Positions 1 through 6,435 of a DNA stretch of 14,848 nucleotides are shown piece after piece; the stretch's first letter is position 1, and each line of letters opens with the position of its first letter. The DNA is from JACMJP01 sp046160675. GTDB lineage: Bacteria > Bacteroidota > Bacteroidia > Chitinophagales > BACL12. Made by a program: the position numbers and the translations under genes. The notes beneath the pieces were generated by a model. That model worked only from the letters and a program-made list of their open reading frames with translations, ran no database searches and was not told the DNA's origin. The stretch is from contig JBJXHH010000246.1 of NCBI GenBank assembly GCA_046160675.1, positions 1 through 14,848 of the forward strand. Reading direction: 5' to 3'.

Positions 1-59
1 TCAAGTTTTTCCTCAGTGGGAGTGTCTATGCCTTTTCTAATCCTTTGGAACCAGCTCAC
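1..59 (-). CDS. accD: Acetyl-CoA carboxylase carboxyltransferase subunit beta, N-terminus only (cut by window edge)
   Basis: Only the first 19 codons plus two bases are inside the window. They read MSWFQRIRKGIDTPTEEKL, which closely resembles the usual Bacteroidota AccD start (MSWF-R-I-KGI--PT--K). AccD is the zinc-ribbon beta subunit of the acetyl-CoA carboxylase carboxyltransferase, which moves the carboxyl group from biotin on BCCP to acetyl-CoA to make malonyl-CoA for fatty-acid synthesis. The start codon is GTG at 59-57. An in-frame TGA at 77-75 lies only six codons upstream and there is no ATG between, so GTG is the only plausible start. The gene lies downstream of fbaB on the same strand with a 131-base gap and appears to have its own promoter. 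The zinc-binding cysteines and the catalytic core lie outside the window, so the call rests on the N-terminal signature alone. Confidence 0.82.
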   Translation of the reverse strand, partial: MSWFQRIRKGIDTPTEEKL

Positions 60-74
60 TTTGGGTTGTTTCGT

Positions 75-91
75 TCAACAATATGTGTTGA
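75..91 (-). promoter_or_regulatory. Small inverted repeat in the accD leader
   Basis: Perfect 6-base arms (TCAACA and TGTTGA) around a 5-base loop lie between the proposed accD -7 box and the GTG start. On the accD strand an alternative short stem, GTTG pairing with CAAC, overlaps the second arm, so the two stems cannot both form. It may only be a leader hairpin; no function is shown. Confidence 0.3.
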
Positions 92-100
92 CGGGGGATG

Positions 101-108
101 CAAATGTA
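101..108 (-). promoter_or_regulatory. Probable accD promoter -7 box (TACATTTG)
   Basis: TACATTTG read on the minus strand matches the Bacteroidota -7 consensus TAnnTTTG. It lies 41 bases before the accD GTG start, which would give a leader of roughly 35 bases. No clear TTG/TTTG -33 element is visible at the expected distance. The call is from motif and position only. Confidence 0.45.
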
Positions 109-190
109 GGGAAAAGGTAAGAGTAGACGATAAAAATTAAAGGTTAGAAAAAAGGCCCTGCCCCCACTATTGGCAAATCAGCACCTGAAA

Positions 191-1261
191 TTAAGCAATC
201 GTTACCTCTTTGTTCAGATATACATCCTGAATAGCCTTCAGTATTTCCACCCCTTCTTTCATTGGGCGCTGGAAAGCTTTCCTGCCTGAAATTAGCCCCA
301 TACCGCCTGCCCGCTTGTTTATAACTGCGGTTGTAACAGCTTCTGCCAAGTCGCTTGCGCCAGAAGAAGCACCACCCGAATTGATCAAGCCGGCCCTGCC
401 CATGTAACAGTTTGCAACCTGGTAGCGACAGAGGTCTATGGGATGTTCTGAGGTAAGTTCATCATAAATACGTTTGTCATTTTTCCCGTAAGCTGATTCT
501 TTTGTGTTTAAAGCAAGATAGCCACCATTATTTTCGGGTAATTTTTGTTTAATGATGTCTGCTTCTATGGTTACGCCAAGATGATTTGCCTGCCCTGTGA
601 GGTCGGCACTTACATGATAATCTTTATCTTTTTTGAAGGCTGGATTGCGCAGGTAACACCAAAGAACAGTAGCCATGCCGAGTTCATGCGCCATTTCAAA
701 GGCTTTGCTCACTTCCTGGATCTGCCTTGCACTTTCATCACTTCCGAAATAAATGGTTGCGCCTACAGCCGCTGCGCCGAGGTTCCAGCATTGTTTGATC
801 GAGGCAAACATGATCTGATCGAATTTATTGGGGTAAGTGAGGAACTCATTATGATTCACTTTAACGATGAAAGGAATTTTATGCGCATATTTCCTGCTCA
901 TCATCCCCAATCCGCCATAGGTGGTAGCAACAGCATTACAGCCGCCTTCCATGGCAAGCTTGATAATATTTTCCGGATCGAAATAAATGGGGTTTTTTGC
1001 AAATGAAGCCCCGCCGCTGTGTTCTATGCCCTGGTCAACAGGAAGGATGGATAAGTATCCTGTTCCTTTCAACCTGCCTGTATCATACATCAGTTGGAGG
1101 TTTCGAAGAACATTCGGATTGCGGTCGCTTTGCACAAAAATGCGGTCAACAAAGTCAGCACCGGGCAGATGAATGTTGTCTTTTAAAATGGTTTTGCTGG
1201 TATGATTGAGCAGGTAATCTGCTTTGTCGCCGAGGAGGGATTGAATGGTGTTGATTGCCAT
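191..1261 (-). CDS. fbaB: Class I fructose-bisphosphate aldolase (DhnA/FbaB type)
   Basis: A 356-aa TIM-barrel aldolase that interconverts fructose 1,6-bisphosphate with glyceraldehyde 3-phosphate and dihydroxyacetone phosphate through a Schiff-base lysine, acting in cytoplasmic glycolysis and gluconeogenesis. Family features visible are ILPVDQGIEH (residues 72-81, with the phosphate/catalytic-site Asp76), the segment GGCNAVATTYGGLG (106-119), IVKVNH (132-137), and ADIIKQKLP (234-242), whose Lys238 is the likely Schiff-base lysine by analogy with E. coli FbaB. A phosphate-binding glycine stretch follows near 296-302 (SGGASSG) and 319-326 (GGMGLISG). Length fits E. coli FbaB (about 350 aa). 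I chose the ATG at 1261 (MAINTIQ). The longer frame opens with a TTG at 1285 that lies inside a promoter -7 box, so those eight extra codons would not be translated. The next gene downstream is accD. Confidence 0.94.
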   Translation of the reverse strand: MAINTIQSLLGDKADYLLNHTSKTILKDNIHLPGADFVDRIFVQSDRNPNVLRNLQLMYDTGRLKGTGYLSILPVDQGIEHSGGASFAKNPIYFDPENIIKLAMEGGCNAVATTYGGLGMMSRKYAHKIPFIVKVNHNEFLTYPNKFDQIMFASIKQCWNLGAAAVGATIYFGSDESARQIQEVSKAFEMAHELGMATVLWCYLRNPAFKKDKDYHVSADLTGQANHLGVTIEADIIKQKLPENNGGYLALNTKESAYGKNDKRIYDELTSEHPIDLCRYQVANCYMGRAGLINSGGASSGASDLAEAVTTAVINKRAGGMGLISGRKAFQRPMKEGVEILKAIQDVYLNKEVTIA

Positions 1262-1282
1262 AGTTAGTTTAAGATTGCGGGG

Positions 1283-1290
1283 CAAAAATA
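1283..1290 (-). promoter_or_regulatory. fbaB promoter -7 box (TATTTTTG)
   Basis: TATTTTTG on the minus strand is an exact TAnnTTTG match, 21 bases before the fbaB ATG. No good TTG is seen at the -33 position. That position instead falls inside the dyad at 1308-1331, which would suit an activator-dependent or repressed promoter. Confidence 0.55.
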
Positions 1291-1307
1291 AGAAATGCAG
1301 GGGAAGA

Positions 1308-1331
1308 TTATCAGATGAAAAACCCTGATAA
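1308..1331. promoter_or_regulatory. 24-bp dyad upstream of fbaB, possible operator
   Basis: Perfect 7-base arms TTATCAG and CTGATAA separated by 10 bases. The dyad is centred about 30 bases upstream of the fbaB -7 box and overlaps where the -33 element should be. Its size and symmetry suit a dimeric DNA-binding protein; the regulator is unknown. No T-tract follows on either strand, so a terminator is unlikely. Confidence 0.35.
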
Positions 1332-1436
1332 AAATAATGTCAGTCAGCTTTTTTAATTAATAATCTTAAATAATAGATTAGCAGCACACCTACATTAAAT
1401 ACTGGTGTTGAATGTATACAATCTTTTAAGAAGGAG

Positions 1437-4076
1437 TTACAATACGATCAATTTTCCGCCTGCATACCTGTTACCGTCTGCTTCAATATGAAAAAAGTAT
1501 GTGCCTGGAGAAAGGGTGCCTTTCCCGAGTACAACATTGTTTCCAGAGAAGCTTATTTCGATCGATTCCTTGCCGTACATGTCGTACACTTTCAATTTTG
1601 CTTTTTGTAACACCTCACTCATGGTAATATTTGTTTCCTGCGAAAAAGGATTGGGCGAAACTGTAACAACTGTTTCCACTTTCCCGGGTTCCTGAATTGC
1701 ATCAACAGGAGAAATTATTTTTGTAAGTGCTGTATTGGTTATTACCGGAGGGTTGTAATCAAAATAAATATGCGCTGTATTTTTAATTTCATCCCCAGCA
1801 ATTAACGAATTTACAGGCTTTATCCTATAACGAACAAACCCATGACTTCCAGGCTCATTTGTATTGCTGTCAGGCAGAAATATTTCATCAAAACTAAACT
1901 TTAACAAACGGGTATCAGCATAATAATCAACTGCTGTGAGGGGATGAGAAGATTCCAATATTTCCAGTGTCATTGCATTTAACTCAACAGGCAGTGTGTC
2001 ATGTAATCGTATGAATTCAGCATAAAATGTTCCCGTGTTTTGAAAATTGATGATATAATCAAGTGTTAACGCATCTGTAACGTTTACATCAAATACTGTT
2101 GGTTTATTTACAAGAATGTTATTGGGATCAAAAGATGCAACGACTTCATCATTCCAACTTGAGTAGTTGCAACTTGCATCAGCATCACCGGCTATGGGTT
2201 CAATGATAGCTAGTGAATGAATACCAGCACCGACGTCTGCGCTAACACTAACCAACACAGTAACCGAGATGGACCCGCTTTCATATGGGTCAAGTGAGCC
2301 AATATACCACACAAGAGAATCAACGGCTGAAAAATCCGGTGCAGGGGTTGAGTTTACATAACTTAACAATTCATCGGGTAAAAAAATTATTGTTGCATCT
2401 AAGGTAGTAGTTCCAACATTTTCATAGTAGATAGTATATGTTGATTCAAAGCCCGGGCGAAATAATCCGCATGAAGAAAGTGAAACACATAAGTCGTTAT
2501 AAGAACCATCAGCAATAAATGCAAAATCGTTGTTTTCTGATATTTCGTTTACTCCTGCAAAAAATAAATTATAATTTACCGGAACAGGAGCATAATAATT
2601 TAAATGGGATGGTGATATTATATAAGTTCCCGGATTCGCAACATCAACGACATAAAACCCATTAGACCGAGTGAAGTAGACGTCATCTGTACCTTCTTTT
2701 ATAATAAGATTATTTTGAAGCACAGGTTCCGAAATTTCCTGAACTGAATTTTCATTTAAGTCAATAAAAACAGTTCCGGTTGCCTGGTTATAGTCTTCAG
2801 AAAGTTTTACAATCCAGTAGTCTTTACTATTTACTCCAGTTGAAGTTTGCATATCACCACCAAGGATATATTTTCCAGGGGCAGGATTGTCAATGGAAAA
2901 CAATTCATCAGGCCTATCTGAGCCTAATGTTTTATCCCAAAGCACATTACCAGCGCTATCAATTTTTACAACCCAGTAATCATCAGAACCCAAATTTGGT
3001 TCTGTTTTATCTCCTGAAACTCCTGAATTTGATGAACCGCCTAAAATATAAAAATGATCACTTATCTCTTCAATCGTTTTTAATTGATCTGCTCCAGAGC
3101 CACCTATCAATTTTTCCCAAACGATGTTACCTGTATCATCTGTTTTAACCACATAGTATTCATCTTGAATACCATAATCTGAATACCCGCCAAGCATATA
3201 CCCTCCAGACGAAACGAAAACCACTGAATTTAGTCTATCATTAGCCGTGGTGCCAATTGTATTTTGCCACTCAATATTTCCACTGGCGTCCAACTTCAAA
3301 ATCCAAAAATCAAACCAAATTGTGGAGAGGCTAATGTTGTCTTCAGTTTTATCGCCGCTAATATGTGACCTGGATTCTCCGCCCAGTAAATAACCTCCAT
3401 CAGGTGTGGATATAACTGTATTTAATTGATCGTCAGCGTACCCGCCAATTGTATTTTGCCATTCAATGTTTCCAATCGCATCCAGTTTCAGAACCCAATA
3501 ATCATATAATCCTATGCTGTTTTCTGTTTTATCTCCGGAGATATCAGAGTCTGACCAGCCACCTACTATGTAACCGCCATCGGGTGTTGTGCGAATATCA
3601 TACAGAAGGTCATTGCCAGTTCCCCCTATTGTTTTTTGCCAGTCAATTTCACCCGCAGCATTGATCTTAATGATCCAGAAATCACTCATCCCTTTAGATT
3701 CTTCCGTTTTATCACCCGAAGCACCTGACAAAGTATGCCCACCAATGATGTAACCTCCATCGGGTGTTTCATATAAATTTCGTAATGTCTCTACAGAATC
3801 TCCGCCGAAAGTTTTATCCCACTGAACATTTCCCAGCGGGTCAAGTTTTACAATCCAGTAGTCACTCAATCCACGGCTTTCTTCAGTCTTGTCGCCTGAA
3901 ATTCCTGACCAGGAATGCCCGCCTAAAATAATACCATCATCTGCTGTTTGATGAAGTGAGTACAATTCATCTTTACTATCTCCGCTAACCAGTATATCCC
4001 ATTCAATAATTGCTTGAGCGTTTACAAGTGAGTTCGAGGATAGGAAGAGAAGTGAGAAGAATGTGATAGGTTTCAC
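1437..4076 (-). CDS. Secreted multidomain T9SS cargo protein with seven propeller-like repeats
   Basis: An 879-aa surface or secreted protein of unknown function. It opens with a signal peptide (residues 1-20, hydrophobic FFSLLFL core, cut near VNA/Q). Residues 26-430 hold seven tandem units of about 50-64 aa, each starting with W at the strand edge (W-x-x-T-I-G-G) and carrying D-G-G-Y-I-x-G-G, usually S-G-D-K-T-E, and D-Y-W-[IV]-[VL]-K-[LI]-D. This is the pattern of a seven-bladed beta-propeller. About 433-495 looks like an SdrD B-like beta-sandwich (GTVFIDLNENSVQE). About 510-790 contains DUF11/DUF7619-like repeats, with SFDPNN and YIINFQNTGT motifs typical of Bacteroidota surface proteins. 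Residues 806-879 are a type A T9SS sorting domain (SPNPF start, KVYDMYG, LSPGTYFFHIE, final KLIVL). The start codon is GTG; no in-frame ATG is close upstream. It stands alone, transcribed towards fbaB and divergent from lepA. I cannot name a ligand or enzyme activity. Confidence 0.9.
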   Translation of the reverse strand: MKPITFFSLLFLSSNSLVNAQAIIEWDILVSGDSKDELYSLHQTADDGIILGGHSWSGISGDKTEESRGLSDYWIVKLDPLGNVQWDKTFGGDSVETLRNLYETPDGGYIIGGHTLSGASGDKTEESKGMSDFWIIKINAAGEIDWQKTIGGTGNDLLYDIRTTPDGGYIVGGWSDSDISGDKTENSIGLYDYWVLKLDAIGNIEWQNTIGGYADDQLNTVISTPDGGYLLGGESRSHISGDKTEDNISLSTIWFDFWILKLDASGNIEWQNTIGTTANDRLNSVVFVSSGGYMLGGYSDYGIQDEYYVVKTDDTGNIVWEKLIGGSGADQLKTIEEISDHFYILGGSSNSGVSGDKTEPNLGSDDYWVVKIDSAGNVLWDKTLGSDRPDELFSIDNPAPGKYILGGDMQTSTGVNSKDYWIVKLSEDYNQATGTVFIDLNENSVQEISEPVLQNNLIIKEGTDDVYFTRSNGFYVVDVANPGTYIISPSHLNYYAPVPVNYNLFFAGVNEISENNDFAFIADGSYNDLCVSLSSCGLFRPGFESTYTIYYENVGTTTLDATIIFLPDELLSYVNSTPAPDFSAVDSLVWYIGSLDPYESGSISVTVLVSVSADVGAGIHSLAIIEPIAGDADASCNYSSWNDEVVASFDPNNILVNKPTVFDVNVTDALTLDYIINFQNTGTFYAEFIRLHDTLPVELNAMTLEILESSHPLTAVDYYADTRLLKFSFDEIFLPDSNTNEPGSHGFVRYRIKPVNSLIAGDEIKNTAHIYFDYNPPVITNTALTKIISPVDAIQEPGKVETVVTVSPNPFSQETNITMSEVLQKAKLKVYDMYGKESIEISFSGNNVVLGKGTLSPGTYFFHIEADGNRYAGGKLIVL
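2787..4001 (-). repeat. Seven tandem protein repeats (about 60 aa each) inside the T9SS cargo gene
   Basis: Units run at residues 26-85, 86-145, 146-205, 206-269, 270-319, 320-379 and 380-430. The first three and the sixth are exactly 60 aa. The fourth has a 4-aa insertion before its D-F-W strand. The fifth and seventh lack the SGDKTE loop and are about 50 aa. The most constant positions are the opening W, GG near position 6-7, D near 10, DGGY near 21-24, GG near 27-28, SGDKTE at 35-40, and the D-Y/F-W-[IV]-[VLI]-K strand near 47-52. Confidence 0.85.
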
Positions 4077-4096
4077 AATACATAAATTTAGGTTCG

Positions 4097-4104
4097 TAAA
4101 TATA
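4097..4104 (-). promoter_or_regulatory. Possible -7 box of the T9SS propeller gene (TATATTTA)
   Basis: TATATTTA on the minus strand differs from TAnnTTTG only at the last base and lies 20 bases before the GTG start, matching the spacing at fbaB and lepA. There is no convincing -33 element. This is a weak call. Confidence 0.25.
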
Positions 4105-4338
4105 GATAAGAAGGTGGAAGAAAACGTTGCAGTAAATTGTCACATTTCTTGATTCTTTAATCAACAACAAATTCTTACAAGCTCTTAGCCTCTTTTATTG
4201 TAATGTTACCCCTTGCAACAGGGGAAAACTTTGAGCTAACCATAAAATTTTGGCTGAAGCCTTGAAAAGCTTCACTTCGTTCTGCATGAGGGCACTGAAG
4301 TTACTATAGTATAGGCTTGAAACGAAAGGCGGGTTTAA

Positions 4339-4370
4339 GGAAACATGAGAACTACAAGGAGAATGTTTCC
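4339..4370. repeat. Perfect 8-bp inverted repeat with 16-base spacer
   Basis: Arms GGAAACAT and ATGTTTCC flank a 16-base purine-rich spacer. No T-tract follows on either strand, so it is not an intrinsic terminator. It lies about 150 bases upstream of the lepA ATG. It could be an operator or a hairpin of an untranslated RNA. Confidence 0.4.
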
Positions 4371-4489
4371 ACTGCCTCCCCCTTTTTCTACAACCGATTA
4401 AGGTAGATATTTCTGTTTAGTTCTATGAGAGGGCTGATAAACCGGATTATCGGGCAACCAGAAGGCTTAAAATTGCCCTTCATTTCCGC

Positions 4490-4497
4490 TAAATTTG
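4490..4497 (+). promoter_or_regulatory. lepA promoter -7 box (TAAATTTG)
   Basis: Exact TAnnTTTG match ending 24 bases before the lepA ATG. Transcription would begin near 4502, downstream of the in-frame TTG at 4495, which excludes that TTG as a start. A Shine-Dalgarno-like GGAG at 4509-4512 lies in the predicted short leader. Confidence 0.55.
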
Positions 4498-4521
4498 CAG
4501 CTTCTTTTGGAGAAGCAAGCA

Positions 4522-6315
4522 ATGAAGAACATAAGGAATTTTTGCATTATAGCGCATATAGACCACGGAAAAAGCACATTAGCCGATCGTTTACTGGAAA
4601 TTACCAAAACTGTGAGTGAACGGGATAGCAAGGCGCAAGTGCTTGACGACATGGACATAGAGCGGGAACGGGGCATCACCATCAAGAGCCATGCTATTCA
4701 AATGGATTATGCCGTCGGCAAAGAAAAGTATGTGCTGAACCTGATTGATACGCCCGGGCATGTTGATTTCAGCTATGAGGTAAGCCGCAGTATAGCTGCC
4801 TGTGAAGGAGCTTTATTATTGGTGGATGCTACGCAGGGAATCCAGGCGCAAACCATCTCGAATTTATATTTAGCTATTGAACATGATCTTGAAATTATTC
4901 CGATTGTGAACAAGATAGACATGGACGGGGCGATGGTGGAAGAAGTGAAAGATCAGATAGTTGACCTGATAGGATGTAAGCTTGAAGATATTATTGAGGC
5001 AAGCGGCAAGACCGGGATCGGCGTTGATAAAATATTTGATGCGATCATTCATAGAATTCCTGCACCGAAAGGAGATCCTGATGCGCCCTTGCAGGCATTG
5101 ATATTTGATTCTGTTTTTAATTCTTACCGGGGTGTTGTTGCTTATTACAGGATTTTTCAGGGTACAATAAAGAAAGGCGACAAAGTAAAATTCTTTGCGA
5201 CGGAAAATGAATATGCTGCTGATGAAGTTGGTATTTTGCGGTTGCAATATGAGCCCAGAGAAGAAGTGAAAGCGGGTGATGTTGGATATATCATAACGGG
5301 AATTAAGAATGCAAAAGAAATTAAAGTTGGTGATACAATAACACATAAAGATCGCCCGATAGCTGAAGCGGTGAGAGGTTTTCAGGATGTGAAGCCGATG
5401 GTGTTTGCGGGTATTTACCCGATTGATAATGATGAGTATGAAGATTTACGGGATAGTTTGGAAAAGCTGCAGTTGAATGATGCAAGTTTGGTGTTTGAGC
5501 CGGAGAGTTCTGTTGCGCTGGGTTTTGGTTTTCGCTGCGGGTTCCTCGGTTTACTGCATCTTGAAATCATCCAGGAGAGATTGGAAAGAGAATATGATCA
5601 GAATGTGATCATCACCGTTCCAAACGTTAGTTACATTGCGCATACAAATAAAGGAGATGTAATTGATGTGCATAATCCCGTTGAACTGCCAGACATTAAC
5701 TATTTGAATTTTGTTGAAGAGCCTTATATCCGTGCGCAGATCATCACAGCGCCTGAATACATCGGCGCCATCATGAAATTGTGTATGGATAAACGGGGTA
5801 TTTTAAAGAACCAACATTATCTTACAACTACACGGGTGGAGTTATCCTGGGAATTGCCGTTGGCTGAAATTGTGTTTGATTTTTATGACAAGTTGAAATC
5901 TATTTCAAGAGGATATGCAAGTTTTGATTATGAATTGATTGATTACAGGGAGAGCGACCTTGTGAAACTTGATATAAAACTGAACAGCGAAAATGTAGAT
6001 GCTTTCACGGCGCTGATACACAGGGACAAAGCGTATGAGTTTGGCAGTAAATTGTGTAAGAAACTGAAAGATCTCTTACCGAAGCAGCAATTTGTAATAG
6101 CAATTCAGGCCGCTATTGGCGCAAAGATCATTGCAAGAGAAACTATCAGCGCCATGCGCAAAGATGTAACAGCAAAATGTTACGGCGGTGATATTACAAG
6201 AAAAAGAAAATTATTGGAGAAGCAAAAGAAAGGAAAAAAACGCATGCGCCAGATAGGAACAGTGGAAGTGCCGCAAGAGGCTTTCTTAGCTGTTCTGAAG
6301 TTGAATGATGATTGA
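4522..6315 (+). CDS. lepA: Elongation factor 4 (LepA), back-translocating ribosomal GTPase
   Basis: A 597-aa translational GTPase, full length for the family. EF4 binds the ribosome and affects initiation/elongation under stress; it resembles EF-G without domain IV and has its own C-terminal domain. Visible motifs are the P-loop AHIDHGKST (residues 11-19), the switch I segment ending RERGITIKS, the G3 motif DTPGHVDF, and the G4 motif NKIDM. Domain II follows (GVVAYYRIFQG, GDKVKFF), then the LepA-type GFRCGFLGLLHLEI segment and the basic C-terminal domain ending in the typical GKKRMRQIGTVEVPQEAFLAVLK stretch. I start at the ATG at 4522 (MKNIRNFCIIAHIDHGKS). It is preceded by GGAG at a 9-base spacing and matches the usual EF4 N-terminus. 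A longer frame from TTG 4495 overlaps the -7 box. It is first in a co-directional run with folD and queE, but 120 bases with a second promoter-like box separate it from folD. Confidence 0.97.
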   Translation: MKNIRNFCIIAHIDHGKSTLADRLLEITKTVSERDSKAQVLDDMDIERERGITIKSHAIQMDYAVGKEKYVLNLIDTPGHVDFSYEVSRSIAACEGALLLVDATQGIQAQTISNLYLAIEHDLEIIPIVNKIDMDGAMVEEVKDQIVDLIGCKLEDIIEASGKTGIGVDKIFDAIIHRIPAPKGDPDAPLQALIFDSVFNSYRGVVAYYRIFQGTIKKGDKVKFFATENEYAADEVGILRLQYEPREEVKAGDVGYIITGIKNAKEIKVGDTITHKDRPIAEAVRGFQDVKPMVFAGIYPIDNDEYEDLRDSLEKLQLNDASLVFEPESSVALGFGFRCGFLGLLHLEIIQERLEREYDQNVIITVPNVSYIAHTNKGDVIDVHNPVELPDINYLNFVEEPYIRAQIITAPEYIGAIMKLCMDKRGILKNQHYLTTTRVELSWELPLAEIVFDFYDKLKSISRGYASFDYELIDYRESDLVKLDIKLNSENVDAFTALIHRDKAYEFGSKLCKKLKDLLPKQQFVIAIQAAIGAKIIARETISAMRKDVTAKCYGGDITRKRKLLEKQKKGKKRMRQIGTVEVPQEAFLAVLKLNDD

Positions 6316-6317
6316 GG

Positions 6318-6341
6318 TGATGCACTGATTTGCTGATGTGC
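6318..6341 (+). repeat. Three tandem 8-bp units (TGATxxxC) after lepA
   Basis: TGATGCAC, TGATTTGC and TGATGTGC follow one another in register, starting two bases after the lepA stop. The array also contains nested inverted repeats: ATTTGC with GCAAAT (6328-6345) and GCAC with GTGC. No T-tract follows, so it is a poor intrinsic terminator. Confidence 0.5.
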
Positions 6342-6369
6342 AAATAAGCCAATGAAATGCAAAAATATA

Positions 6370-6428
6370 ACCGCAAAGCCGGTTTCAAAGTAGGTAAAAT
6401 AATTTTTGACTTTTAGTGCCTTAGCGGT
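6370..6428. repeat. Near-perfect inverted 9-mers flanking the folD promoter
   Basis: ACCGCAAAG at 6370-6378 and CTTAGCGGT at 6420-6428 are reverse complements apart from one base. The folD -7-like box lies between them. Sequences of the form ACCGCAAAG / CTTTGCGGT recur as dispersed intergenic elements in environmental Bacteroidota. That is from memory and not tested here. Confidence 0.35.
6400..6408 (+). promoter_or_regulatory. Probable folD -7 box (TAATTTTTG, three-base spacer variant)
   Basis: TA, then three bases, then TTTG, which is one base longer than the TAnnTTTG consensus. It ends 27 bases before the folD ATG, in line with the fbaB, lepA and porQ promoters. The in-frame TTG at 6406 lies inside it and is therefore not a believable start. 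Confidence 0.35.
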
Positions 6429-6435
6429 GAAAAAT

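Larger units (their letters stand above)
4077..4489. other. Gene-free divergent intergenic region with several inverted repeats
   Basis: About 410 bases between the divergent propeller gene and lepA hold no credible coding frame; the best is an 18-codon frame from an ATG at 4345. Structure seen includes a CCCCT/AGGGG hairpin at 4209-4224 (6-base loop), TGAAGC/GCTTCA arms at 4255-4274 (8-base spacer), the palindrome ACTATAGT at 4303-4310, GGAAACAT/ATGTTTCC arms at 4339-4370, and GGGCAA/TTGCCC arms at 4452-4478. It should contain the promoters of both flanking genes. I recognise no Rfam family in it. Confidence 0.6.

Noticed and set aside
148..175. Possible terminator after fbaB (TGCC/GGCA stem then six T's on the minus strand)
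   Set aside because: The stem is only 4 bp with a 9-base loop and is separated from the T-tract by five bases; too weak to call.
545..1006. 153-codon plus-strand frame inside fbaB
   Set aside because: It is the antisense of a well-conserved aldolase gene; its product has no recognisable domain and no start context.
1361..1380. TAATCT/AGATTA inverted repeat downstream of the propeller gene
   Set aside because: Six AT-rich pairs with an 8-base loop in very AT-rich DNA; expected by chance and not followed by a T-tract on the relevant strand.
1386..1408. ACACC/GGTGT arms after the propeller gene stop
   Set aside because: Only 5 bp with a 13-base loop and no T-tract; not a terminator I can support.
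4209..4224. CCCCT/AGGGG hairpin in the divergent region as a terminator
   Set aside because: The 5-bp stem is followed by AAAACTTT rather than T's, and no gene ends nearby on either strand.
4345..4401. 18-codon frame starting at an ATG in the divergent region
   Set aside because: Short, low-complexity product, and its start overlaps one arm of the 8-bp inverted repeat; no ribosome-binding evidence.
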